DNA of 64,000 nucleotides, taken from NCBI GenBank assembly GCA_004123355.1, contig SCHM01000004.1, positions 2,232,001-2,296,000 on the forward strand, given 5' to 3'. Position numbers and translations under genes: made by a program. This DNA comes from Amphirosellinia nigrospora (taxonomy: Eukaryota > Ascomycota > Sordariomycetes > Xylariales > Xylariaceae). Position 1 is the first letter of the stretch. Each line of letters starts with the position of its first letter. Shown piece after piece: positions 1 to 11,769 of the stretch. The notes under the pieces were generated by a model that was given only the letters and a program-made list of their open reading frames with translations, was not told the origin of the DNA and did no database searches.

Positions 1-632
1 ATGTAGTGTAAACGGAGGTACGACCGACTGTAAAAGATGAAATAATTCTAGAAGGCCGCGTCTTCGATCGCTCATCACCTAAATTTCTAGCCTGTCCTAC
101 AAAGCTCTGATGAGCCGTAGGAGAATCAATGGCCACACTGCCCTGCTGAGGATATATTCATGGATCTGTCCACTTGGGTTTGGGCGAAAATCCGCTTACA
201 ACGTGACGCGAGTGAGAAGCAACCGAATTGCGTTGAGATGGTACGCTACAAGTTGGCCGCGGTCGAACACTCGCTTCTGCCCCTTGTGCCTTTGTCGCCC
301 TGCCTACGGGGCCTGCATTTCTGTCACGTTCTACTGGTATAGCTCGAATGATTGTAATACAACTCGTACTGTGTGTAACACAAGCCGGCCAGAATCTCGG
401 GTACATGCCTCCGCGTGATCTTCACCTGGCGGAGCACATGTCTGACATTGTTCAGGTTTAGTTTCGAACGAAGTATGAGAACACATTGTGGTATAGGTTG
501 CTAAAAATAGGAAGCCGTGATGAGATTAATATTCGCTGATTCCATGTTGGTTTGTTCAGCCAAGATAGAGTTCACCTTTGGGTAGACTCCAAAAACGCCA
601 GTCCGATGAAAACATGCTCGTAGTATCTCGTA
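1..632. other. Intergenic, no gene seen
   Basis: Downstream of the RPA135 stop. Only short open frames without codon-level or family resemblance are present. No repeat or RNA gene was recognised. Confidence 0.5.
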
Positions 633-3600
633 TCAAATACAAATATGTAGGCAAAATTTGTCTTCGTTATGCTCGGTTGAAACCAAGACCGGCAGATGCT
701 TGTTGTCGAGGCCTATACCTTCAGGGGTCTTCTGTATCAAGCGACCTTTCCGTATAACATCTTTTGAATCTACCCGATACCTCAGTTTGACTCCCATAGC
801 TGCAAGTTCTACGTCAAGGTACTTCAGCGCTCCTGGAACTGCTACCTTCGTGGTTTCTTCGCCTCCGACCCACTGGTTACCCTGTCCATCTTCCATATCT
901 CGCCTTTTAACTTGCTTACTTCAACGCCCGGGATTTGATCCAAGCGCCTCGCACAGTTACGACAGCGCACCGTGTTCACAACCTTTTTCTTCCCGCTGAA
1001 AGGTGTGACCGTCGGCTGAACCGACAAGAACGAACCACACTTTCGACAGACCCATGTAGGGGTGTAGTCGGAACAGTTCATGAGACGATCTTGTAGAAGG
1101 AAGGCGGTACCATGAGCCAGCAGGGCATCTCGCTCCATTTCACCTACACGAATACCACCTCCACGTTTCCTACCCTTTATCGGCTGCCCGGTAGTAGCTA
1201 CCACTGGACCCGTGGTTCGAACCTGATATTTCGTTCACCATGTGTCGCAATCGTTGATAGTACACAACGCCAATGTAAATGTCGGCCGCCAGCTCCTGAC
1301 CTGTAATACCAGAGTACATTGGCTCATTGCCATGATAGTTGTAGCCAGCTTTCATGAGCTGATGGCCAAAGTAATCAGCTGCGGGGTTATCTTCGTCGAA
1401 CCGGAACGGTGTCGAATCTTGGCTAGCCCGTGAAGGGCCCCGGCCTTGCCAGCAAGCGATTCTACAAACATACCGATCGTCATACGGGACGGGAAGGCAT
1501 GAGGGTTGATGATGATATCGGTTGAATGCCTGACTCTGAGAAAGGCATGTCAATAGCAGGCCACTTCTGCGAGCACACACCTTTCTGCCCATGTCGCGAA
1601 GAGAATTTGTCGCCGATGATCGGTGATCGGGGTATCCGGAACTTGATCGAAATTGTCTGGGCCGGTTCATTACCCAGTTCGGTCCGATGATTCGTACCTC
1701 CTCGATAAAACCCTGCTCCGAGTCCTTGTACTTCTCATACTTGGTAACGCCATCTCGGTTCACAAGTTCTCCACTATAATCTGCCGAGACCGCATGATAA
1801 GCAAAGATAACATCGCCCTCTTGTACGGCACGGCCCACGTGAGGGAGACCGTCGTCGTCGAGCATGGTTTGTGTCCAAGCCTTCACCGTGCTGCCGGGAG
1901 CGAAACCGAAGAGCTTAGTTACATTCTTAGTTGACTTGCTTCGGCTTTCGTCTTTAAGTGTATACTTCTTTGTCTTGTAAATCGTCCCATGACCGAAACC
2001 CTTTCGTGCGCTGACTTGTTCAATATCATGGCGTCGTCCATGTCATACCCGGTGTACGATATCACGGCAACAATGGCATTAGTCCATTGGGAAAGTTGTC
2101 GAACCCATAGGCGTTGTGAAGAGGTGATCGAACAACTGGTGTCTGGCCTGTTTGAATACGGTACATCTTGTTGTCGGTGCGATATGCTAAAGCCGTTGCT
2201 GGTGTTCCCATTGTTTGCTTGCCCATCTGGCACTGATACATGTTTCGTGGCGATTGATTAAAATCAGAAAATGGTGTCATGTTGGCAAGGATTGATAGAA
2301 TGTTCGTGGGGTCAAATTCAACATGAGTTGATTCTCCGGATACAACCTCTTGTTCGGTACAAGCGATAGACATATACGGCTGTTCCAACGTACCAACAAA
2401 ATCTTCCTTTTCCAAGGGGAGATACTTAGTTGGACGAAGCATCCTGGCAGGCTCTGCCGACATGTAAATACCCGGATATGAACCTCCATTCGACTCAGGG
2501 ACGTGCCCTATTTCGAGCTGTAATGGTATTCCGTGTGAGCCCTCCACTTTCCAGTACCGAAAGGTATCGGCTATTCGTCGCGATTCGGAGGGCTTGCACC
2601 AACCCAAGATTCTGCCATTTAGCATAACAACAACGCTCTCGTCAGTAGCAGCAGACGATGTATCGACAACTCCAAGCTCAGCAGCAAGCTGTGGAATGGT
2701 TGAAGCGTCGACAGACTTAGTCATAATCTGGCATTTGTGGGCAAGGTGATTCAACAGACCACATGGAGAACCATCGGGAGTGTGTACGGGACACAAGAAA
2801 CCCAGGATTCTGGCAACAATTTGCGAACCGTTGTTGTCTTCAATTGAGCAAAGAAACTGCCTCTGTGAACCATCCGAAAGTGGCTGATGAATCGCAAAAA
2901 GTTGAGTTTCTCAGCAACAACCGTAAAACCAGAAACCTGCTGAAGATCCAACCCTGATTGACTTGATAAGTTGCCAGTTGAGAGGAAGTACTCGAGTGCA
3001 TTGCCAACGTTTTCATTGATCTTCTGGAAGATTTTGGTAGGGAAATCGTTCGTGAAATCGTCCGACGTGAAGGAGCGTGAAGGTGCCTTCTGAAATATTT
3101 CGTAGGCTCATGCGCAAGCCACTCGATATTAACTCATCCAGGCGCTCCTTGATTATCTGGCCATACAAAAACCCACCAAGTAGAATTTCTTGATTTTGGA
3201 CAGCGTCGGGATTGTCTACAGCGCAATCTCCAGCAACAAGGGCGTAAAGTTTTCTGATCATTAAGAAGAAGCAGACGGAACTTATCAGATTGTTGCTCGT
3301 CAGTAACGTTAATGTTACCAAGGTGGACCAACACGATCCTCCGTAAAAATTCAGTTCCTACTTCGAAGTTTGACAAGCTCTCTGGTACGCCTAGAACAGG
3401 CCGGAACTTTTCTCCTAGGTACGCTCGGGTCTGTGCCATGGTATACACACCATAGGTCTTATATGTACGTAGAAGGAGCTCTACTCGGTCGGTAAGGAAC
3501 GTGTTCTGGATTCCTTTCGAATCAGGCGACCCAACGAGGCCCTCAAAGATTTCCCTGTCGTTGGTCTCTACAAGCGCCTTCAGAACCATCATGACTGGTA

Positions 3601-4422
3601 CGAGGTACTCATTCTTCCTCCACGAAAAGCGGAAGGTGACGTTGCCATTCAAATAATGCAGGACGTTTGTTTGTGACGTCTCGTCAGGACGGACAGACCT
3701 CAGGATAATACCAAAAGGGGTATAAGCAGGGCCACGGTTGGTGAAGCTCGGACGGTTGATGGCCAAGGGAAAATTCCGCCTATTCATAAGTAAAAGACGT
3801 ATAATCTTCTCAATACCATTAATGATAAAATAACCCCCCAATTCTTCCGATTCCTCTTTGCGCGCAACTAATTGCGCGGGACTATTCCCCTTCAAGTGGC
3901 AATGGCTGGACTACGACATGTTAGCACATTTACTGTAGGCAGAAACTAATGACATTCTACCTTGACCATGATCGGGAGTACACCAATCTCTCGTACAAAC
4001 TCCTTTGGGTCCCCGTTGTTTATTTTGTATTCCAAGACAGCAGAGAGCTTCCCTCTATAGGAAACATGCCGCTCCCGGCATTCGGCTGGGAATATCTCTC
4101 TCCTACTAGCGAACTTGTTGTTCGATGGTAGAAGTGATTTTTGAAGGTGTACGCTCTTGTATCGAATCGAAAGTCTATTTCTCGATTCTAGAGGGGCGCG
4201 GTCATCGCCATCGAAGAACACTCTCGTCCCTATGTCGGCCAAGCCCCGGGCTAACAGACCATCGTTGGCGAATACAGCATCGAAGGACTCGATATGAGGA
4301 TTCACCGCTTGCTGCAAGAGTGGATAGGCGGAATGGTCGGTAGGTGGGTTTCGGAAGAGGTCCTCGCGACGTAATGTATTGTACTGGTGATCCCAGCTCG
4401 TTGAAGTTGACTTTGGCGCCAT
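633..4422 (-). CDS. RPA135: DNA-directed RNA polymerase I second-largest subunit (frame interrupted many times)
   Basis: Second-largest core subunit of nucleolar RNA polymerase I, which makes the large rRNA precursor. The start at 4422 opens a frame beginning [15 protein letters not shown] 50-bp intron (3911-3960) follows residue 154. Family blocks appear in order on the minus strand: the N-terminal protrusion, [16 protein letters not shown] near 3820, [18 protein letters not shown] near 2770, [14 protein letters not shown] near 2030, RHGQKGVCS near 1580, [17 protein letters not shown] near 1130, then a C-terminal zinc-ribbon with CRKCG and CRNC near 1030-950. The total of about 1,240 codons fits the family. 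The frame changes roughly ten times. Several changes are one-base losses in G or A runs (2801-2803, 1999-2001, near 2115), one is an extra A near 3262, and one is a 10-base near-repeat near 3085. The last codons (about 633-770) may lie beyond the true stop. Identity is certain; whether the gene is intact in the organism is not. Confidence 0.9.
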
Positions 4423-7374
4423 GGCGGCGACAGGCGCATGGATTGTCCTGGTTGGAGTTGTGGCAGGTTGCAGTTTGGATTGAAGGACGAGGGATGCAAA
4501 ACAGTCAGAGCTCCATGTAGTATCGTCAAGAGGTCTAGTCCTCGTAACGCCTAGGGGAACATCAAAAGAATCGATTTTGAAGAGCAGTAAATCAGATTGG
4601 GCCCTTAGATTATAAAGCTACCTACCGTGATTCCAGTTCGTTGCCAAAAAAAAAATCCTTATCTGGGTCATAAAGGAAGCTTATCGATAGATTAGCGTAT
4701 CCATTGAATGGCGGGGCTTGCCAGGTACCTTACCTCACTGCCTACGTACCGGCATCTCAAGCTCAAGCTGCCACCGACAACTAGCCCAATGACTACCTAC
4801 CATACAAAATAGTACCGAGGTAATACCTACATACCTAGGTAAGGCAAGTACTTCGGGTGGTAATGATACCTACCTAGGTAGGTCGGTATTAATCTGCTGT
4901 CTAGCAGCAACTTAATTCGGCGGTCTCCGACCTCTCAGTCCCTCATGAATTTTATTGTAACAAGTTGCCTATATATTCATCACTCATTACCCTGCATGAT
5001 CCGTCGATATTAACCTTACTGGGGCATACTCAACCAGCTGGTGGTAATGCTTGGGACTGTATGGTTTCCCGGGTATGGCCTAGCGAAGCCTTCTGCGATA
5101 GGAGAACGTGGGGTTGGGGAGTGAGTGGGCGCGGTTCTCGTTGGTTGGTCGCTGAAACCAAGTCAAGGTGTCTACTCACGAGGCCACCTTCTCACCCCCC
5201 AAGGTCCTAAGCTTGCCAAGGGCGAGTCGCTCGTCATTCAGCCCCCAATACCGGATCATAGACTCTCGGGCTCTTGCTGACCAACCTGTCGGCCGCCTAA
5301 CAAAGCAACTCGGGGTAATATTTCTATTACTTTTATCCTTATCCGTATGGTAGAGTGAGTGATGCAGTCAGCCAACACTGATGGCTTCAGTGCTCCCAAC
5401 GCTGTCTCGGGTCAAGGAACGCTTATCTGCAAAGTACGAGGCGCGATGGATCTGGAACCTGAGGTCATTCTGCATCGTACTGCAGCTCGCATTAGGCACC
5501 TAAAAAAGCTACCTGTATGCACTCAAATCGGATCGTTGACTCACGTTCCCGTACCTCCTTGATCTCCAATCCGTATGCAGGTATGGGTAAGTAAGTTGTA
5601 TGTGGTTAGTCCAGATATCAGATATGTGCTACCCGCCCGTGGACGTCCGGAGACCTGCAGTGTATCCTCTCGATTATTACATAGTATATGTGAAATTACA
5701 TACGCAGCCTCAAATCAGACCCTAACCCTCAACCTACCTACCATTTTCGTTCCCGCGCTTGTTTTGCAAACTTACTACCAAACCAAGTGCTGGTTCTCCC
5801 GATCCTTTGGGTGGCCGTTATGTGGACAGTGTTACCGTGCCATCAACTCTCACCGTCGTTGTTTCCCCCTCCATCAATACACCGAAAACAAGCCTGTCTC
5901 CAAAAGGGCAAGAGAAGACAAAAGAAGCTGCGCCAGTCAGCGGACTAGGCCGGCCGGACGTATCGACTACGAAGCCCATATCACAAGTACCAAGATCAGG
6001 TTAATTATTCGTCGAGTTAGACCTGCCATCTCTCTTATATAAGAAGAAGCTCATAGTCCTATTCAAGGTACATATCACTAGCCCTGCTCTAGGTATACTG
6101 CTGTACTTACATACGTATTTGCAGGTACCTAAGAAAGACTCGTTTCCCGATCAGGATTATCTAACCAAGCCCACAGCAGCTATAGGCACATGGAATAGCA
6201 CCCTCCTAGTGAGACGATAATGAACTACCTATCTTGACTTCATCTCTCACTAGACGAAATCAGCTTCTCTCTTCCCATCTATAAAATCTTAGTTAGGCCT
6301 CTCTTCATCGGGAGGTCAACGTGGAAGCAGCTGCGAAGAAGATCCTAAGGGTCCCTATTATTCTCGCATATATAGCCCATCAGTTACCTACATACCTACC
6401 TATACTTTCCCTACGTGGGTACTTACTCTATACTACCTACAACTAATCACAACCATTTAGTTATCAAGGTAGAACAGCCGCTTGCGACCGGCCCGTTCCC
6501 TGTGAATCCATAACCTAGCGGGCCCAACAATACGCGGCCTGAAGCTCGCAAGAAGCGCAGTACTTCTGCCCCGCGCGCGCGCTTTCTTCACGACCCGCCC
6601 TTGGTGTATATCGGGTGTATACTAAATCGAACGCCCATTGCTATTTCAGTATACGCTCAGTTGGTATACAGACCGGGACGCAAATCCATTCTGTTGAAGC
6701 TTGCGCCGCGAAACTCCACCAGTCGCTCGATAAACGAATGAAACCCCAGTCTTCTTAGCCGCTCTGTGACGCTGTCTCGAATGCAAGGTTGACCCTCATC
6801 AAGCATTCCCCCCCCTACCCCCGCCAGCAGCCCACTAAGCCCACCAAAAGCCCCCCTCAAGCCCCAAACCCACCTGGATTTTGGCACCTGGCTGATCAGG
6901 CCCGGTCAAGGCACGGGGCATCTTACAGCTTGTGCGATCTCCGTGGTGGGGAACTGTCGCCCTCTGCCAGCGGCATCACTCTTCATCCCATTCACCTTAC
7001 CTTTCTCAACAACGCTGTGTGTTGTGTCTTCACCACCAGCAAGTAGCTCTCATACCTTGTCTTGATCGACCCGCCGTCGCCGTGAGCGCTAAACAAGCAG
7101 CAGTGCCGCTCACCGTCATACGAGACATTTTATTTCTTCATTACTATCACTTTGCAGGTTAGAAACACAGACATCTATTTAACACCTTGTTTGAGACATC
7201 CTGGTCATATCTTTTTTTGTTCAACCATCCTTCTTCAGCAGCCTAGCCTTGCGCCCACGCTTTCGTTCGTCCTCAACTTTCTTTATTTCCACAGCAGCCG
7301 ACTCGTTAATCGCTTGACGTTGAGCCATTACCGCATACCGAGCACCGACCATCAAGCATCTCGTCGCCGACACC
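4423..7374. other. Long intergenic region between RPA135 and ARL8
   Basis: Carries the divergent promoters of RPA135 and ARL8. It is rich in short AGGTA/TACCT words and CCTAGG-centred palindromes (for example 4829-4836, 4868-4885, 6385-6405). An open frame of about 80 codons at 5759-6004 and an overlapping 155-codon frame have no recognisable family and are treated as chance. No RNA gene was seen. Confidence 0.5.
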
Positions 7375-8185
7375 ATGGCAGGACTATTTCGCAAAGTGTA
7401 CGACTGGCTGCTTAGGACCTTTTGGTAAGTCTGCCGATGCTGTTCATAATCACGGGCCCTATTCTCTTCTACGGCCGCATTTGCATGCGCCATCCGGGCG
7501 GCCGGGTTGTAGGCTAACAACCATTGACAGGGCAAGCGAGATGGATGTGACAATGATCGGCTTAGAGAATGCAGGCAAGACATCTCTGCTTCGAGTGTTG
7601 TCGGTACGTATCTGCGTGCTCTAGTGTGATGTCCACTCCAAACCACCACTGACATCTGGATTCATAGGGAGGCGAGTTCACAATCGAGTAAGCGACTTAC
7701 CCTTCCAAACGATTTCGCATATCCTCCCGCACGTAGCATAGCGCGTATCACTGTTCCTCTCGACTGATCCAAGTAGTTCCATTCCCACCGTCGGCTTTAA
7801 CATGAAGCGGGTACAACGTGGTCATGTGACAATCAAGTGTTGGGACTTGGGAGGCCAGCCTCGTTTTAGACCGATGTGGGAAAGGTATTGTCGCGGCGTG
7901 AGTGCGATTGTTTTCATCGTTGACATAGCGGACGGTATCAAATTACCTGTGGCGAAAGAAGAGCTCCATTCTCTCATGTCGCAAAAGACCCTGGAGGGCA
8001 TTCCCTTGCTTGTACTTGGTAACAAGTCGGACCTGCCCAACAAGATCTCGGTCGATGAGCTCATCGACTCGTTGGATCTCAAGACCATAGCGCATCGAGA
8101 AGTATCCTGCTACGGTATAAGTGCAAAGGAGGAGACCAACCTAGAAGCTGTGGTGCAGTGGCTTATGAAGTGGGCAAACAGATAA
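7375..8185 (+). CDS. ARL8: Arf-like small GTPase, Arl8 type
   Basis: Small GTPase of the Arf/Arl superfamily. In animals Arl8 acts on lysosomes to recruit kinesin adaptors; in fungi a vacuole or late-endosome trafficking role is inferred. Four exons: 7375-7424, 7531-7603, 7668-7687 and 7777-8185, giving 183 residues (animal Arl8 is 186). Visible motifs are the P-loop GLENAGKTS, switch II WDLGGQ, and the guanine-specificity motif NKSD. The N-terminus [17 protein letters not shown] is amphipathic and, as in Arl8, lacks the Gly2 that would be myristoylated in Arf. The 20-bp third exon is unusually small, but all splice sites are GT..AG and the frame is intact throughout. Confidence 0.93.
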
Positions 8186-11100
8186 GCCAACTTGCATCTT
8201 TACCACGGTGTCGCATGGCCTAGGACGCGGTGTCTGCTGCTCCATGTTACCTTCCTTTCCCAAAGTCTTGCAACATTTTGGTGCATTTCCAACGACGCTC
8301 ATGATATCCTGAGACCATGAGGTAGTCTTGTTTCCAAAGCCGGCAACGACCTAATATATAGAACTTCTGCCGTGGGCCTGCAAAGGAGGTGTTGCCGTTC
8401 CATCAGGGCGCGGTCAACCTCTTAGGGCCACTTGTTATGGTATTCCCAAAGTCTCGACGGGACGTCATCTGCTCGGCGCGGTCTCACTGCATTAAGATGC
8501 AAATGATGTCGACAATTGCGGGATCGAAGTGCTAGAGAAAAGAGTGGTGCGCCTTCCTATGGGAAGGATTCTGTCCTTGGAAGGAGCAATAGCGATCGGA
8601 TACGGTTAAGAACCAGCACACTGCTGGTCAGGCAACGAGGCTCTTTGTATTTAGGCGCATTTTCTGATGATATCAATAACGATTCATGACACGATTCAAA
8701 ATCGAGGTAGCCAAGAGATCGCCCCGTAGACTCGCAGACAACGAGGGAATATAATGAAAGGGCATCAAAAGATGTCTTGATATGACCTATCGAAGACTTG
8801 TCACTTGACAGAAAGAATAAGAGTGGGAGAAGATTAGAAGACGCTACCCACCCCCGGGGATCTTCTCTGGCGAACGAAGGGAGAGGGAATTAAAAAACGG
8901 AGAAAAGAGCTGAGCTGATACTGGGTGGAATGAAGGGGCAGATCAGGATGCTTTTGAAAGGGCTACACGCGCGCCGACACACACACCACACCTCTCAGCA
9001 TGCGGCGATGCGTTGGCAAAGTCTTTTAACCTAGGCGTAGTCGCGACAGGGGCGGCAGGTAGTGATTGGCTGCGGGACGACCATGCCGGGGCGTAACGTG
9101 GACTCGCTTCAAGGCAATAATTGTGTGCTGGCAAAACCAAAAGTGGGTGGTGGGTAAGTAGGTCAGGTCAGGTAGTGTGCATTTTTTTGGAGCGCTCGCG
9201 TCCTTTGGGGGGGTTTGGTTCGCTCCCGTTGTCGAGTTGCATGTGGAAGACGGAATCGTAAAAGTACGTGCCACCGGCGTCCCGAGACAGATTTGGTAAA
9301 AAAGGGGGCAAGGAAAAGGAAAAGGCTGGATTAGAGAGAGGTATAGAAACTCGAAATATCGATCCCCGCCACCGGCTTTCCGAGGCATTCTGGTTCGAGA
9401 CGCAGATGCTCCCAAGCAATAATAAGGGTTCGTTGTAGAAGTATCTACAAGTAGGTAGATCTCAGGCATTCGCTGTGCTGCTGTAGTAATAGGCAGGTGG
9501 GCGTCGCATCAGGGCACGCTCGCGGGTTTCGGAGAATTTTGACCGTGGCAGCAGTTCATTAGACAACTCTAACACTAGGAGAGGTTAGGTCAGTCTGCTT
9601 TTGCGGGCTCCGTGATCCTTCTCCCGTTTGCTAGCTTCGTACATAGCATAGGCGCTGAGGAGCGTCTTAGTTGAAACGCTGCGCTTGTCTCCTGGATCTC
9701 TCCCAATGGATTGGTTCTCTGCGCTGGTCTCTGTCACTCGTACCAGGGTTTATATATCAAGGTGTGACGATTTTAAACGACCAAAAGAAATTATAAAAGA
9801 AATTATACTATGTAGCAAGCTGCCCGTTTCCCTCGCACACCCCGCCCGATCTGGCTGACGAGTCGCAAGACCAAGACGGACGAAATGGAGCGCCCAGCAA
9901 TGACGAGCCGTGATCTTGGTAAAGGCCAATCTCGCCAATGTGGATCAGTAACAAAGATGCCCATGACCATGGCGTGCCACCCTGCCTAGGGCAATGAAGA
10001 TCAACTCTTTATCACGAGCAACTCACGAGATCTCAGCGCTATTTACCTCAACACCTCAGTCGCTGAATGTCAACTTCGAAGGACTTGATCCGACCCAAGC
10101 CAATCGCCAGGCTTAGGCCGGAAAACAATTACGGTGATATCTGTATTCCAAGAGTGCGCGAATCACGTCATCGGATCAGATCAGATACAAAACCTCTCGA
10201 CAACGGCGATGAAACGGTTTGGATATAGTGTGTGTGTGCTCAATGACTGCCCCATTGGCATTCCAAATCCATGTCGAGTTGTGTTACGTGTATGAGGGTG
10301 CCGCAGCAGCTCGAATGACAGATCAAGGGGTTCACTCAGCCTTGATAGCGGAGCCGACAAATGAGGTCGCCGCCTTCCAGTCGGTAGTTGAGTTGTTATC
10401 TACGCAGGCAATCACTACCTAGGTACCTATACGCACGTAGTTAGTGGGCAGAGAAGGAAGGTCACGCAAACATAGGTAGTGTACGACATGATGTGTGAAA
10501 CGTTGTGGTGCACTGGGTGATGGATGTGATGGATGCGGCAACAACGATCAGTCATAGAGACGTTTTGGAATTCCCTCTGAATCTCCTCCGAATCCCCCTC
10601 GCAACCTGTTGGGGCTCAGGTCAGCAGTAATTTTGCATGTGCCTACCTAAGGTACCGGCCGTCCTTATGGGTAATATGTAGGGATGGTAGGTACCTATTT
10701 CTAGGTAGGTAGCTTCACCCAGAAACTGCCCAAGAACAGTAGCTAGAAGGCCAAGAGACCTAGACGAGTGTTTGGGGACTCCCAGATGGCACAGCCACAA
10801 TCTAATCCAATTAGGGTCCAAATCAGCTGCCAAGCTGACACGCCATCTTTCCCTAGCCGGCATCCGGCCAGCGCCTTCTACATTATTCCCTGTGTTTGAT
10901 GACGACGAGAGAGAGAGAGTCCTTTAAAACCCAAAGCCAGACATATATTGCACACCTCCACCTTTTCTGTTTCATCATCCATTCTACACAATAATCAATC
11001 AATCTTCTCCTCAAAAACATTCGTCGTCTGCGCACCGGAGACCACCTTGACTGTGCTTTATACTCTTCACTTCTACGAACCATCAACACCATCCACACTA

Positions 11101-11260
11101 GGTAGTGAATCGGATAGCGCTCCCCTACCTAGCTGAGTGGACCCCAAGCCCCCACGTCACTCTGCATACCTACATCAAGTACCTAAAGCTAGAGGGTATC
11201 ATCGACAACAACATTCAAAACAACAACAATTCCCCACGAGGGCCATTTTCCATCGATAAA
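8186..11260. other. Long intergenic region between ARL8 and the Rcr-like gene
   Basis: No gene supported. It holds a GT-rich stretch near 10231, a GA run near 10907-10919, and several CCTAGG/GGTACC-type palindromic words (10418-10428, 10644-10655, 10686-10717). Open frames here are short and of random composition. The last 300 bases, rich in CA and AAC words, are probably the 5' leader of the downstream gene. Confidence 0.5.
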
Positions 11261-11769
11261 ATGGCGCCTTTTCTAGAGCAGGTTAGCGCTGCCATGTCGC
11301 AAAAACGCGACACCTTATGTCCTTCCGGCTACTACTACGATAATGGCAGATGTGTACTTGGCAGCAACTGGTATTGGTACGGGCGCTGGATCCTCGCAGC
11401 CGTTGTCATTGCGCTTTTCTTGTTGATATTCTTCCTATGGGCGTAAGCATCTACCTCTGATCGCTACTAACCAAATACCGAGTACTGACACGAAAACAGT
11501 TGCTTCAACTCTCGCCGCCGCCGCCGCGGAGGGCAGAGGCCGATGTACGGTACTGGTTGGATGGCGCCCCAACCTCAATACTACAACAACCCCAAGTATA
11601 TAACCAGCCGCCGCCAGCCTACGGGGCTGCCGCGCACTCATATCCCATGGATAATCGGTACCAGACTACTGATGGTCATTATGGTCAACAATCGAGCGGC
11701 ATCGAGCCTCCCAAGAACGTTTATAGTGGCGATTACGCTCCTCCTGCCGGTCCACCACCAACCAAGTAG
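11261..11769 (+). CDS. Rcr-family single-pass membrane protein (Congo red resistance/chitin regulation)
   Basis: Resembles the fungal RCR family (yeast Rcr1/Rcr2), small ER-to-vacuole membrane proteins that affect chitin deposition and plasma-membrane protein sorting. Exons 11261-11442 and 11500-11769. The order is a short lumenal segment with CPSGYYYDNGRC, one transmembrane helix (WILAAVVIALFLLIFFLWA), the conserved basic stop-transfer NSRRRRRGGQRPMYGTGWM, then a Pro/Tyr/Gln-rich tail with a PPPAY motif suited to Rsp5/NEDD4 WW-domain binding. The frame switches once at a C4 run near 11591. Counting one missing C gives 453 coding bases (150 residues), ending PPPTK. The family call is strong; substrate is inferred. 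Confidence 0.8.

Noticed and set aside
5575-6042. 155-codon frame upstream of ARL8
   Set aside because: Random composition and an overlapping frame of similar length; no start context, intron or family.
11581-11625. Very short intron in the Rcr-like gene as explanation of the frame change
   Set aside because: The GT..AG pair there spans only about 22 bases, and removing it does not restore the conserved tail; one missing C does.
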